Assembly (NCBI GenBank): GCA_030841035.1
Contig: JAVEDI010000085.1
Coordinates: 1-35,781 of the forward strand
DNA from: Actinomycetota bacterium
GTDB taxonomy: Bacteria; Actinomycetota; Actinomycetes; JACCUZ01
Length of the DNA: 35,781 bases
Reading direction: 5' to 3'
Shown: positions 23,773 to 31,969 of the stretch, piece by piece
How positions within the stretch are numbered: the stretch's first letter is position 1
How the letters are laid out: every line of letters begins with the position of its first letter
Program-made: the position numbers and the translations under genes
Notes under the pieces: generated by a model
Databases searched by the model: none
What the model was told of the DNA's origin: nothing
The model's input: the letters and a program-made list of their open reading frames with translations, nothing else

Positions 23773-25179
23773 GTGAGGGCCCTGTCGACCGACCTGGGTC
23801 AGCAACGTGCCAACACGGTGTACGGCGGCTCGCCCCGCCGTGGCGTCGAGTTCCTGGTGCCTGCCCTGGTGGTGCTGCTCGTCGTCGCTCTGGTCATCCT
23901 GGCGCTGTCGGTTCGGCACGGGCGGGCCTCCAACGTGACGACGTTGAGCGACCGGAGGGGAGACCTCTCGACTGCCGAACGGGTCACCGTCGACAGCGTC
24001 ACGCAGTACTGGCTGCAGGCCATGCCGGCGACGTACGGCCGGCCCTTCCGCGAGCTGAGCGGTGGCTACCAGCCCAGGACGCCCAGCAGCCCCCCGTGGA
24101 CGTGCAACGGGCAACGGGTCACCTACAACGGCATCAAGGGCAACGCGTTCTACTGCGGGGGAACGCACGACGACTACGTCGCCTACGACGCGTCGTTCCT
24201 CTTCCCGCAGCTCAACCGGATCTTCGGCTCGGTCTCTCCAGCCGTCGTGCTCGCGCACGAGACGGGTCACGCCGTGCAGCACCGCGCCGGTGTGCAGGCA
24301 CCCTCGATAGTCATCGAGATGCAGGCCGACTGCTTCGCGGGAGCATGGACCCGCTTCGCGCAGCGCTCGAGCGACGACCCGGTCGCTCTCACCGCTGGCG
24401 CGCTCGACAGCTCGGTCGCGGTCATGCTCACCCTGCGCGACCAGGTCGGGACGCCTGCGACCAACCCGCAGGCGCACGGGCTCGGGTTCGACCGGGTCAA
24501 CGCCTACCAGACCGGCTACGACCACGGGGCCGCGTCATGTGCCCGCTTCCCTCGACAGCCACCGCCGACCACCGAGCTGCCCTTCCACACCCTCGCCGAG
24601 GCGCTCACGGGCGGCAACCTTCCCTACGAGCAGGCGGTGCCGCTCTTCGATCGCAGCCTCAACGACTTCTGGAAGGGGGCCTTCCCCGCGGTGCGACCCG
24701 GAGCGACCTTCCGCACGCCCCGGGCGGTGCCGATCCCCGTCGCGCCGCTGCCGGCCTGCGGCGGCGCGGCGGCCCCTGACCGGGACGTAGCCCTGCACTA
24801 CTGCCCTGAGGACAACAGCATCCAGTGGGTCGACCCGCTGCTTCGTCGTCTGCATGTCCAGCTCGGCGACACCGCGACCGGCACGATCCTGAGCGACGGA
24901 TGGGGGCGCGCCGCCCAGACGCAGGCCGGCCGGCCGACCAGCGGACGTCGCGCGGGGCTGCAGCGCGACTGCTACACGGGCGCCTGGTTGTCGACCATCG
25001 CGAACGGCAAGGAGCCGTTGCTCCAGCTCTCGCCCGGTGACCTCGACGAGGCGCTCACCACCATCGTGGCGAGCAGCTTCCGGCCCGGCGCGGAGGAGCA
25101 GAGCTCACGCGGCGGCGCGTTCGAGCGCACCGACGCGCTGCGCTCCGGCGTGCTCGGCGGCATCAGCGCCTGCCACTGA
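23773..25179 (+). CDS. Membrane-anchored neutral zinc metallopeptidase (YpfJ-like)
   Basis: 468 residues. A short N-terminus, one transmembrane helix (about 28-47), then an extracytoplasmic catalytic region with zinc motif HETGH (162-166: His162, Glu163, His166) and the downstream EMQADCFAGAW (Glu182, Asp186), the signature of the putative neutral zinc metallopeptidase family. A Cys pair at TCNGQ and YCGG near 110-128 may form a disulfide. The long C-terminal part has further cysteines and a second DCYTGAW-like segment resembling the catalytic helix, possibly a degenerate repeat. GTG start at 23773 with GGAGAGG just upstream; a TTG at 23755 is an alternative. A strong hairpin follows the stop. 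Confidence 0.85.
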   Translation: MRALSTDLGQQRANTVYGGSPRRGVEFLVPALVVLLVVALVILALSVRHGRASNVTTLSDRRGDLSTAERVTVDSVTQYWLQAMPATYGRPFRELSGGYQPRTPSSPPWTCNGQRVTYNGIKGNAFYCGGTHDDYVAYDASFLFPQLNRIFGSVSPAVVLAHETGHAVQHRAGVQAPSIVIEMQADCFAGAWTRFAQRSSDDPVALTAGALDSSVAVMLTLRDQVGTPATNPQAHGLGFDRVNAYQTGYDHGAASCARFPRQPPPTTELPFHTLAEALTGGNLPYEQAVPLFDRSLNDFWKGAFPAVRPGATFRTPRAVPIPVAPLPACGGAAAPDRDVALHYCPEDNSIQWVDPLLRRLHVQLGDTATGTILSDGWGRAAQTQAGRPTSGRRAGLQRDCYTGAWLSTIANGKEPLLQLSPGDLDEALTTIVASSFRPGAEEQSSRGGAFERTDALRSGVLGGISACH

Positions 25180-25212
25180 CCACGCAACACCCGCCGGCCC
25201 GCCGCCCCTGCT

Positions 25213-25267
25213 GGTGATCGTGAGGGGGATCGGCACCGAATGGGTGCCGGATCTCCTCACGATCACC
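25213..25267. terminator. 55-nt long-stem hairpin
   Basis: Perfect outer arms GGTGATCGTGAGG (25213-25225) and CCTCACGATCACC (25255-25267), a mostly wobble-paired middle, and inner arms GGCACC and GGTGCC around a GAATG loop. It lies 33 nt after the metallopeptidase stop and about 160 nt before crcB1. It is probably a terminator, but the long conserved stem also suits a mobile palindromic repeat. Confidence 0.55.
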
Positions 25268-25425
25268 GAGGAACGCCGCCCGCCTGCCTCCGGGTCCCCG
25301 CCGCCCTCCGCCCGCCCGCCCCTAGCGGTCGCGCGTGCACGACGGCCCTGGGCAGCCCGCGGAGCCGCTACGCTTGCGCCGTTGAGCTCATCGACCCGGA
25401 CGTCGGCGCCACGCGGTGGCAGCGG

Positions 25426-25875
25426 GTGACCAGACGCCGCGCAGCGCGCCCGCCCGCCCGCGAACTGCTTGCTGCCCGCTCGGACATCCTGCTCGTCGCC
25501 GCCGGTGGCGCCCTGGGCAGCCTGGGCCGCTGGGCGCTCGGGCAGGCGCTGGCCGGGGACCGCGGCAGCTTCCCGCGGGCAACCTTCATCGAGAACCTGA
25601 GCGGCGCCTTCGCCCTCGGCGTCTTGATGGTCCTCGTCCTCGATCTGTGGCCGACCTCGCGGTACATCCGGCCGTTTCTCGGCGTCGGCGTGCTGGGTGG
25701 CTACACGACGTTCTCTACCTATCTGCTGGATGCCCGCACGCTGTTCGCGGCCGATCGGCCGCTGCTCAGTGCGGTGTACCTCGTCGGGACTCTCGCGGGC
25801 GGCCTGGTGGCCACCTGGGCGGGGATGTTCCTGACCGGACGTGTCACGCGCCGCGGCGGCGGGCGGCGCCGGTGA
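25426..25875 (+). CDS. crcB: Fluoride ion transporter CrcB (Fluc), first subunit
   Basis: 149 residues with four hydrophobic helices. Family motifs: AAGGALGSLGRW near the N-terminus, FIENLSGAFALG (the N-x-x-G region), and GVLGGYTTFSTYLLD, the TTFSTF-like segment lining the fluoride path. CrcB proteins export fluoride as dual-topology dimers; genomes with two adjacent genes usually form an antiparallel heterodimer. A charged N-terminal extension (RRRAARPPAREL) precedes the first helix. The GTG at 25426 is the best in-frame start; the frame is open upstream, and a TACGCT -10 at 25369-25374 fits transcription from about 25381. No fluoride riboswitch was recognised. It overlaps crcB2 by GTGA. Confidence 0.9.
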   Translation: MTRRRAARPPARELLAARSDILLVAAGGALGSLGRWALGQALAGDRGSFPRATFIENLSGAFALGVLMVLVLDLWPTSRYIRPFLGVGVLGGYTTFSTYLLDARTLFAADRPLLSAVYLVGTLAGGLVATWAGMFLTGRVTRRGGGRRR

Positions 25876-26246
25876 CCGCGCTGCTGGTCCTGGTCGGCGG
25901 CGCCTTCGGTGCCGTGGCGCGTTACCTGGTCGGCGTGTGGCTGCAGTCCCCCCGCGACAGCGCCTTCCCCTGGGGCACCTTCGCCGTGAACGTCGCCGGT
26001 TCGTTCATCCTGGGTGCCACCGCCGGCGCGGTCGGCGCGGCTGGTGGGCCGGCCTGGGTGCTGGTGCTCGTCGGGACCGGTTTCTGTGGCTCTCTGACCA
26101 CGTTTTCGACGTTCGCCTTCGAGACCGTGCGGCTCGCGGAGGCCGGCGCACTGCGCGCCGCTGCCCTCAACGTGACCGCGAGCCTGCTCGTCGGGACCGC
26201 CGCATGTCTCGGCGGATGGGCGCTGGCGACGGTGGCGCTCGGCTGA
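25872..26246 (+). CDS. crcB: Fluoride ion transporter CrcB (Fluc), second subunit
   Basis: 124 residues, the canonical CrcB length, with four transmembrane helices. LVGGAFGAVARYLVG opens the protein, then WGTFAVNVAGSFILG with the conserved Asn, and GFCGSLTTFSTFAFE with the fluoride-path phenylalanines. The GTG overlaps the stop of the first crcB. The two copies share little beyond the motifs, in keeping with an inverted-topology heterodimer. The gene converges on the DUF2267 gene. Confidence 0.94.
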   Translation: MTALLVLVGGAFGAVARYLVGVWLQSPRDSAFPWGTFAVNVAGSFILGATAGAVGAAGGPAWVLVLVGTGFCGSLTTFSTFAFETVRLAEAGALRAAALNVTASLLVGTAACLGGWALATVALG

Positions 26247-26288
26247 CCGCCGGCCGCCCCGCCCGGTCGCCGCAGCAACCGCTACTCG

Positions 26289-26317
26289 CCCACGTGCCGC
26301 GGCGCGACACGGGTGGG
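26289..26317. terminator. Weak hairpin between convergent crcB and DUF2267 genes
   Basis: CCCACGTG and CACGGGTGGG can pair as 8 bp with a 2-nt bulge. It is the best candidate terminator in the 167-nt gap, but there is no T-run and the structure is modest. Confidence 0.3.
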
Positions 26318-26413
26318 TCGTGACCGGCCCTCGAGTACGTCGGCGCCGGCACTCCCAGCCCGTTCCGGCTCAGGCCCCGACCGGGTGCCTCGGCGGCTGC
26401 GCGGGAGGAGGAG

Positions 26414-26794
26414 CTAGCGGGGAGGTACCTGCACCACCTCGGCGAACTCCCTCGGCAGCTGGGCGAGCACGTCGTCGAACTCGCCCTCCGTCACTGCGTC
26501 GCGCAGCGTGTTGAACACCGCGGAGAGCCCCTGGCGCGCCCGCTGCTCATCGACCTGCGCCCGGTCGGCGACTCGCTGCACGAAGTCCTGCACACTCAGC
26601 TTCTGCGCCTCCGGCGTGGGCGGGATGAGCCACCGCTGCATGTCCGCCGGCAGCTGGGCCGCGAGGTCCTTCGCCTCGCCCGCCGTGAGACGTTCCGCCA
26701 GGGTCTCCAGCGTCGCGCGGGAGATTGCGGTCGCTTCGTCGGTCGTCACGCCTGCCCGGTCGGCCACGGTGCTGATGAACTGCTCGTACTTCAT
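26414..26794 (-). CDS. DUF2267 family protein
   Basis: 126 residues, all alpha. Two related halves are visible: YEQFISTVADRAGVTTDEATAISRATLETLAERLT-type, ending LPADMQRWL, and VQDFVQRVADRAQVDEQRARQGLSAVFNTLRDAVT-type, ending LPREFAEV. That duplicated pattern is DUF2267. Function unknown; members often occur among stress-related genes of actinobacteria. No signal peptide. A GGGAGG lies 9 nt before the ATG. The 267-nt upstream gap is shared divergently with the MEDS-STAS gene. Confidence 0.9.
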   Translation of the reverse strand: MKYEQFISTVADRAGVTTDEATAISRATLETLAERLTAGEAKDLAAQLPADMQRWLIPPTPEAQKLSVQDFVQRVADRAQVDEQRARQGLSAVFNTLRDAVTEGEFDDVLAQLPREFAEVVQVPPR

Positions 26795-27061
26795 CTCGGG
26801 TGCCTCCCTGCTGGACCTTGCCGTCTCCTCCTGGCCACTGGACCTCAGTGGTCAGGTCCGCGCATCGCACAACCTGCGCATGTCGCGACGTACGGCGCCG
26901 GCACCGGCCCCGAACCTGCTCGGACGTCACATGTTCAAGCGATGTGCCGGACAGCGGCCCGCGAGAGGCTGCGACCGATCGCGGGGTCCGCCCCGGCGAC
27001 GTACGTCGTGCATCGCGACGAAGGCGAGTCGGTCTGAGGCGTGCAGTGAGGCAGGTGCGTC

Positions 27062-27901
27062 GTGGCACTGGTCACGGCGGAGCCGTCGTGGCCCGTGCAC
27101 TTCCTGCATCTGTACGCCACCGACACGGAACGGCTCTCCACGTCGAGCGCCTGGCTCCGCCGAGGGCTGCAGCTTGGCGAGCGAGTCGTGTGGTCGGAGC
27201 CCTCGGACCTGCCGGGGGGTCGGTCGGTGGCGTCGGTGCTGGAAGAGGGCGGCGTCGACGTCGTGGCGGCCCGAGCGGCCGGGCGCCTGGTGCAACTCCC
27301 GCCGGCCGAGTTCTACCCACCGGGGAGCCAGGTCACCATCGTCGACCAGGCCCTGGCCGACGGATTCCCTGCCGTCCGGATCGCCGCAGACGGCGACACC
27401 GCGTCGAGAACGCTCTCCCCAGCGGCCTTCGTGGAGTCGGAGCGCATGGTCGAGGTCCTCTGCCGGACCCGACCGATGTCGTACATGTGTCAGTACGAGC
27501 GGTCGCTGACCGTCGGTTCGCGCCTGGACCAGATCAGCGAGATCCACCCGCAGGGGTTGCGGGAACGCCGCGGTCAGGTCTATGCCTCGGGCGACGTGGT
27601 GGAGCTCGCGGGAGAGTTCGACATGAGTAACGAGGACGTGCTCGGCGCCGCGCTGCGGGCGGCCTCCGGCGCGGCGTCCGGCGCGTCCGGCAACCGTTCC
27701 GTGGCTCTGGAGATAGGTCTGAGCCGTGTGACGTTCCTCAGTCGTGGTGCCTGCCGGGTGCTGGTGCTGGCCACCGAGCCGTTGCGGATGGCCGGCGGCG
27801 TGGTGCGGCTCGCAGGGCCCCAGCCGCACGTCGAGGCAGCCCTTCGGGTCCTCGAGCTGGGCAACGTGCCCCACATGCAGCTGGTGGTGAAGGAGCCGTG
27901 A
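27062..27901 (+). CDS. MEDS-domain sensor fused to a STAS domain
   Basis: 279 residues. Residues about 10-170 resemble the MEDS domain (DcmR-like sensory fold): HFLHLYATDTERLSTSSAWLRRGLQLGERVVW, later SYMCQYERS. Residues about 180-279 are a STAS domain: VYASGDVVELAGEFDMSN, then VALEIGLSRVTFLSRGACRVLVLA. In the switch loop the usual D-S-S/G is L-S-R: the Ser is kept but the preceding Asp is lost, so phosphorylation may be altered. GTG start at 27062 with only a weak purine-rich upstream sequence. The stop overlaps the next gene by GTGA, pairing it with a MEDS-ATPase: an antagonist/kinase couple with the same sensor type. Confidence 0.85.
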   Translation: MALVTAEPSWPVHFLHLYATDTERLSTSSAWLRRGLQLGERVVWSEPSDLPGGRSVASVLEEGGVDVVAARAAGRLVQLPPAEFYPPGSQVTIVDQALADGFPAVRIAADGDTASRTLSPAAFVESERMVEVLCRTRPMSYMCQYERSLTVGSRLDQISEIHPQGLRERRGQVYASGDVVELAGEFDMSNEDVLGAALRAASGAASGASGNRSVALEIGLSRVTFLSRGACRVLVLATEPLRMAGGVVRLAGPQPHVEAALRVLELGNVPHMQLVVKEP

Positions 27902-28860
27902 ACGGCCCGTCTGCCAGGGAGTTCCGCCACGACGGGCTGTTCTACCGGTCCGACGACGAGTTGGTTGCCGCGGCCGCTCCGTTCCTGCGCGATGGTCTTG
28001 CCGCCAGCGAGACCGTGGTCGTGGTCTGTGCCGAGCCACGTGCCTCCGCGCTGGTCGACGCGCTGCCCGGCGACGGTGGGGATCTGCTGGTGCTGCGGCC
28101 CACGGAGCTCTACCGCCGTACGGCCACCACCATCGCGGCACTGCAGAAGCTCGCCGAGCGGGAGCTGGCCAATGGTCGGCCGGGCGTGCGCGTCATGGGC
28201 GAGATCGACTTCGGTGACGACCCGGAGGGCAAGGCCGAGTGGAGCGCCTACGAAGCCGTGATCAACGCCGCTTTCGCCCATGTCCCGATGCTCTGGACGG
28301 TCTGCGCCTTCAACACCCGCGACCTGCCGGAGGAGGTCATCAGCGCGGCGACGCAGACCCATCCACACCTGCTCACGGCCACGACCCGCACCCCGAACCC
28401 GAGCTACCTCGAGCCTGCGCAGTTCCTGCGCCGGTCCGCCGCGGGGGGCCCCGGCTGGTTGCCGCCGACTCCGCCGGACATCGACATCCCGAGCCTTGCC
28501 GACGTCGGGCAGCTGCGCGGCGGCATCCTTGGCGCGCTCGAGCACACCGGTCTGGACATCGAGACCCGCCACCACCTCGTCTTCGCCGCGAACGAGGTGG
28601 CCACCAACGCGTTCGACCACGGGCGTCCGCCGGTCCGCGTGCGCCTGTGGTGCACCCCGTCCCGGGTGATCTGCACCGTCACCGACTCGGGTGACGGGTT
28701 CGATGACCGGCTCGCCGGCTACACGCGCATCGGGGAGGCCCGCGCCACAGCCGCGGCCGGCCTGTGGACGGCCCGGCAGCTGGTCGACCATCTGGACGCT
28801 GCCAGGACCGGGCAGGGCTTCACCGTCCGGATGATCCTGCGCAGCTCTGGATCCACCTGA
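27898..28860 (+). CDS. MEDS-domain anti-sigma regulatory ATPase (RsbW-like)
   Basis: 320 residues. N-terminal MEDS domain (about 8-165: HDGLFYRSDDELVAAAAPFLRDGL, then VVVVCAEP, later GEIDFG and LWTVCAFNTRDLPEEV). C-terminal HATPase_c domain (about 200-315) with N-box ANEVATNAFDHG, G1-like DSGDGFDD, and AGLWTARQLVD. This architecture is common in actinobacterial anti-sigma regulators of the sensor-histidine-kinase-like ATPase type. Its start overlaps the stop of the MEDS-STAS gene, so the two should be made in equal amounts and may act as kinase and target. Cytoplasmic. Confidence 0.9.
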   Translation: MNGPSAREFRHDGLFYRSDDELVAAAAPFLRDGLAASETVVVVCAEPRASALVDALPGDGGDLLVLRPTELYRRTATTIAALQKLAERELANGRPGVRVMGEIDFGDDPEGKAEWSAYEAVINAAFAHVPMLWTVCAFNTRDLPEEVISAATQTHPHLLTATTRTPNPSYLEPAQFLRRSAAGGPGWLPPTPPDIDIPSLADVGQLRGGILGALEHTGLDIETRHHLVFAANEVATNAFDHGRPPVRVRLWCTPSRVICTVTDSGDGFDDRLAGYTRIGEARATAAAGLWTARQLVDHLDAARTGQGFTVRMILRSSGST

Positions 28861-28961
28861 CCGGGCGCGCAGGGCGCAGCCAGCCCGGCACAGCCCCGTG
28901 GGCCGAGCCGATATTTCCCACAAGTGCTTGAGTGACCGCCTCTGGCGGCCGAAGAGTTGGT

Positions 28962-31319
28962 ATGCCCTATTTTCGCGGGGCGCGCCGTAGCGTGCGGTGG
29001 CTGCGGGGGGCCGCTCGCAACCTGGCCACGGTCGTCCTGGGGGCGCTCGTGGTCTTCGCCGTGGCGGCCGGGGCGACGTTGCACCTCAAGCACGTGGGTG
29101 AGCAGGGGATCCGGGCCGAGCGCGACCTGCAGGCGATCGCCTCACAGTTCCATGCCCAGGACGCGCTCGAGTGGCGGGTGATCAGCGGAAGGGTGACGCC
29201 GGAGCAGGTGGTCCCGGCGCTCGCCGCGTCCCGCGCGAGGAGCCGGTCTCTGCTCACGCGGGCCTCCGGGGAAGGGCTCTCGGCTCGGGAGCGGCGCGAG
29301 GTCCTACAGCTTCACGAGACCTACGTCGACGCCGTGGACGAGGAGCTGCGCCTGCTCGCGGCCGGGGAGCACCTGCGGGCCGAGGCTTTGGACGAGGAGA
29401 GGGTCGACCCGGCGTTCGAGGCCGCCTTGGATGGCCTCGCGCACGCGGCCACGCACGTCTCGGCGGACGCCACTCGGGCTCGCCGGCTCAGTGACCTGGG
29501 CATCCTGTTGACGATGGGCCTCGCGTTGCTCGTGACCGCCCTGCTGCACAACCGCCGCCGGCTGGCCGACGTACGTCGCCAGCAGGAACGCCGCAGCGAG
29601 GCGCGCTACCGCGCCCTGGTCGACCAGTCCGCGGACGTCGTCGTGGTCATCGACCGGGGCGGGTCGGTGCGCTACCTGAGCCCCTCGGCCGAACGGGTCC
29701 TGGCGCGGCGGCTCGATGACGCCTCTGCGTCTCTCGATCTGCTCTCACTGGTCCACCCCGACGACCGGGAGCTGGTGGGCGGCCGGCTGCAGGCGGTGAG
29801 CGCCGGGCGTCCTCGGGCAGACGTCGAACTGCGCCTTGCGGTCGGTACCGGTCAGCACCGGTGGCGCACGTTCGAGGTCTCCATCCAGGATCTGTGCCAG
29901 GATCCCGCCGTCGAGGGCATCGTGCTCACGGGCCACGACATCACCGAGCGACAGGTCCTGCAGCAGGAGCTGGAGCACCGGGCGCTGCACGACACCCTCA
30001 CCGGACTGCCGAACCGCGCGTTGCTCGCCGACCGCTTCGCGCAGGCGCTGCGCGACACGCAGCGGGCAGGTACCGCCGCTGGACTATTGCTGATCGACCT
30101 GGACCGGTTCAAGGAGATCAACGACGCGCTGGGTCACCACTACGGCGACCAGCTGCTGGTGCAGGTGGGGCCCCGACTGGCGGGTGTGCTGCGCGAGTCC
30201 GACACCGTCGCCCGGCTAGGCGGCGACGAGTTCGCGGTGCTTCTCTCCTGCGTGGACGGTGCGGACGGCGCCGTCCGGATCGCCGAGAAGCTGCAGTCCG
30301 CGCTGGGGCGCTCGTTCCTCGTCGAGGGCGTCGCACTGGACATCGAGGCAAGCATCGGAGTCGTGGTCTCGGGGCTGCACGGCACCGACGCCAGCACTCT
30401 CATGCAGCGCGCGGACATTGCGATGTACGTCGCCAAGCAGCGCAACCTGGGCGTGTTCACCTACGACCCGGACATCGACATCCACACACCGGAACGCCTG
30501 GCGCTGCTGGGTGACCTGCGCCGCGCCCTGCACACCGGCGAGCTGTTCCTGCACTACCAGCCCAAGGTCAGCCTTAGTACCGGCGAGGTCTGCGGGGCGG
30601 AGGCGCTGTTGCGCTGGCAGCATCCCGTGCGCGGGCTCATCCCGCCGGACGCCTTCATCCCGCTGGCCGAGAACACCGGGCTGATCGGCCCGCTCACCTG
30701 CTACGTCCTCGGCCTCGCCCTGGCTCAGGCGCGCGACTGGTGCGACCAGGGCATGCCGCTGCAGGTTTCGGTCAACCTCTCCGCCCGCAACCTGCTCGAC
30801 CCGCAGCTCGATCGGATGGTCGCCGGGCTGCTGGCCAGGCACGGGGTGCCCGCGGAGCTCCTGCAGCTGGAGATAACCGAGAGCGCCATCATGACCGAGC
30901 CGGCTCGGGCCAGGGACGTGCTGCAGCGCCTCGCCCTGCAGGGCATCGCCGTCTCCATCGACGACTTCGGTGCCGGGTACACCAGTCTGGGCCAGCTGAG
31001 GAACCTGCCGATCAGCGAGCTGAAGGTCGACCGGTCATTCGTGATGACCATGGAGACCGACCAGGGCAGCGGCGTCATCGTGCGTAGCGTCGTCGATCTC
31101 GGCCACAACCTGGGCTTCCGGGTCGTCGCCGAAGGCGTCGAGAGCGCCGCCATCATCGACCGTCTCTCGACCTTCGCCTGCGACATCGCCCAGGGCTACC
31201 ACATCTCTCGACCGCTCAGTGCCGAGGCGTTCCAGCAGTTCCGCGCCGCCTGGCCCGGCCTTGCGGGACTGCCCGTGCAAGCAGCCGAGCTGTCCGAGCG
31301 GAAAGCCGTCCGGCACTAG
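28962..31319 (+). CDS. Membrane PAS-GGDEF-EAL c-di-GMP signalling protein
   Basis: 785 residues. Transmembrane helices at about 21-41 and 179-196 flank a helical extracytoplasmic sensor. A PAS domain follows (about 210-330), then GGDEF (about 335-500) with intact GGDEF (420-424) and an inhibitory site RESD (411-414), and EAL (about 510-770) with GAEALLRW (Glu547), NLSARN, ITESAIM, DDFGAGY (667-673) and AEGVES. Both synthesis and hydrolysis motifs look competent, so the output probably depends on the sensor. The ATG at 28962 follows AAGAG; an in-frame GTG at 28932 is an alternative, with a CCGCC-TCT-GGCGG hairpin (28937-28949) between the two. It follows the MEDS pair by 101 nt. Confidence 0.92.
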   Translation: MPYFRGARRSVRWLRGAARNLATVVLGALVVFAVAAGATLHLKHVGEQGIRAERDLQAIASQFHAQDALEWRVISGRVTPEQVVPALAASRARSRSLLTRASGEGLSARERREVLQLHETYVDAVDEELRLLAAGEHLRAEALDEERVDPAFEAALDGLAHAATHVSADATRARRLSDLGILLTMGLALLVTALLHNRRRLADVRRQQERRSEARYRALVDQSADVVVVIDRGGSVRYLSPSAERVLARRLDDASASLDLLSLVHPDDRELVGGRLQAVSAGRPRADVELRLAVGTGQHRWRTFEVSIQDLCQDPAVEGIVLTGHDITERQVLQQELEHRALHDTLTGLPNRALLADRFAQALRDTQRAGTAAGLLLIDLDRFKEINDALGHHYGDQLLVQVGPRLAGVLRESDTVARLGGDEFAVLLSCVDGADGAVRIAEKLQSALGRSFLVEGVALDIEASIGVVVSGLHGTDASTLMQRADIAMYVAKQRNLGVFTYDPDIDIHTPERLALLGDLRRALHTGELFLHYQPKVSLSTGEVCGAEALLRWQHPVRGLIPPDAFIPLAENTGLIGPLTCYVLGLALAQARDWCDQGMPLQVSVNLSARNLLDPQLDRMVAGLLARHGVPAELLQLEITESAIMTEPARARDVLQRLALQGIAVSIDDFGAGYTSLGQLRNLPISELKVDRSFVMTMETDQGSGVIVRSVVDLGHNLGFRVVAEGVESAAIIDRLSTFACDIAQGYHISRPLSAEAFQQFRAAWPGLAGLPVQAAELSERKAVRH

Positions 31320-31374
31320 GTCTCCCTGGCCGAGCGAGGCCACGTATCCCCGCGGCCGTGCTCCGCATGCGAGC

Positions 31375-31920
31375 TCAGGCGGCGCAGGTGCGATCGGCCT
31401 GGGCCCGAGTGTCCTCAGGGCCGGCGCCGAGCTCGGCCAGCAGTGCGGCAATGTCCTCGTCGGGCCTGGACTGCTCCGCCGGGTCAGCGCCGGCAGCGAG
31501 CAGGCTCGTGAGGCCCGCACCCTCGTCGCGCTCGCCGGTGCCCGGGCCTTGGGCCAGGCGCAGCTCGCACCACACCGTCTTCCCCGCGGCTGTCAGCTCG
31601 ACCCCGTCCTCGGCCGCGAGATTCTTCACCAGGCTCAAGCCGCGACCGGTGGTGGCGTTGACGCCGTAGTCTCGCTGTATCGGCAGGCTCAGCGACTGGT
31701 CGCTGACGGCGAGCCGCAGCCGTTCATCGGTCAGGCGCAGGGCGACGGTGAATCCGGTCCCGGCGTGCAGCACCGCGTTCGTGGTCAGTTCGCTGACGAG
31801 AGTGACTGCCGACCAGGCGAACGGGTCCGCGGCCCAGCTGTCGAGGGTCTCGTTCACGAATCGACGGGCCTCGGAGACGCTGCGGGTGTCTGCAGAGAAC
31901 GTCGCCTCGGCGGCTGGCAT
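31375..31920 (-). CDS. Anti-sigma regulatory ATPase (RsbW/SpoIIAB-like)
   Basis: 181 residues from the ATG at 31920. A single HATPase_c domain (about 5-115): FSADTRSVSEARRFVNETL at the start, N-box VSELTTNAVLHAG, the DQSL segment, and TGRGLSLVKNLA in place of the G2 box. A 65-residue acidic, Ala-rich tail follows (GERDEGAGLTSL to QADRTCAA) that the family does not need. Expected role: serine kinase and anti-sigma factor, or a related protein-binding ATPase. The upstream region on its strand is the hairpin repeat array. A 13-nt palindrome GGACAT-C-ATGTCC (31923-31935) lies 2 nt before the start and could be an operator or simply the leader. Confidence 0.88.
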   Translation of the reverse strand: MPAAEATFSADTRSVSEARRFVNETLDSWAADPFAWSAVTLVSELTTNAVLHAGTGFTVALRLTDERLRLAVSDQSLSLPIQRDYGVNATTGRGLSLVKNLAAEDGVELTAAGKTVWCELRLAQGPGTGERDEGAGLTSLLAAGADPAEQSRPDEDIAALLAELGAGPEDTRAQADRTCAA

Positions 31921-31969
31921 CCGGACATCATGTCCACGCTCGCTGTCCGGAAAACCTCTCGGCGGCGCC

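Noticed and set aside
25268-25425. Fluoride riboswitch upstream of crcB
   Set aside because: The conserved pseudoknot elements of the crcB motif could not be found; the region is C-rich with only the hairpin at 25213-25267 before it.
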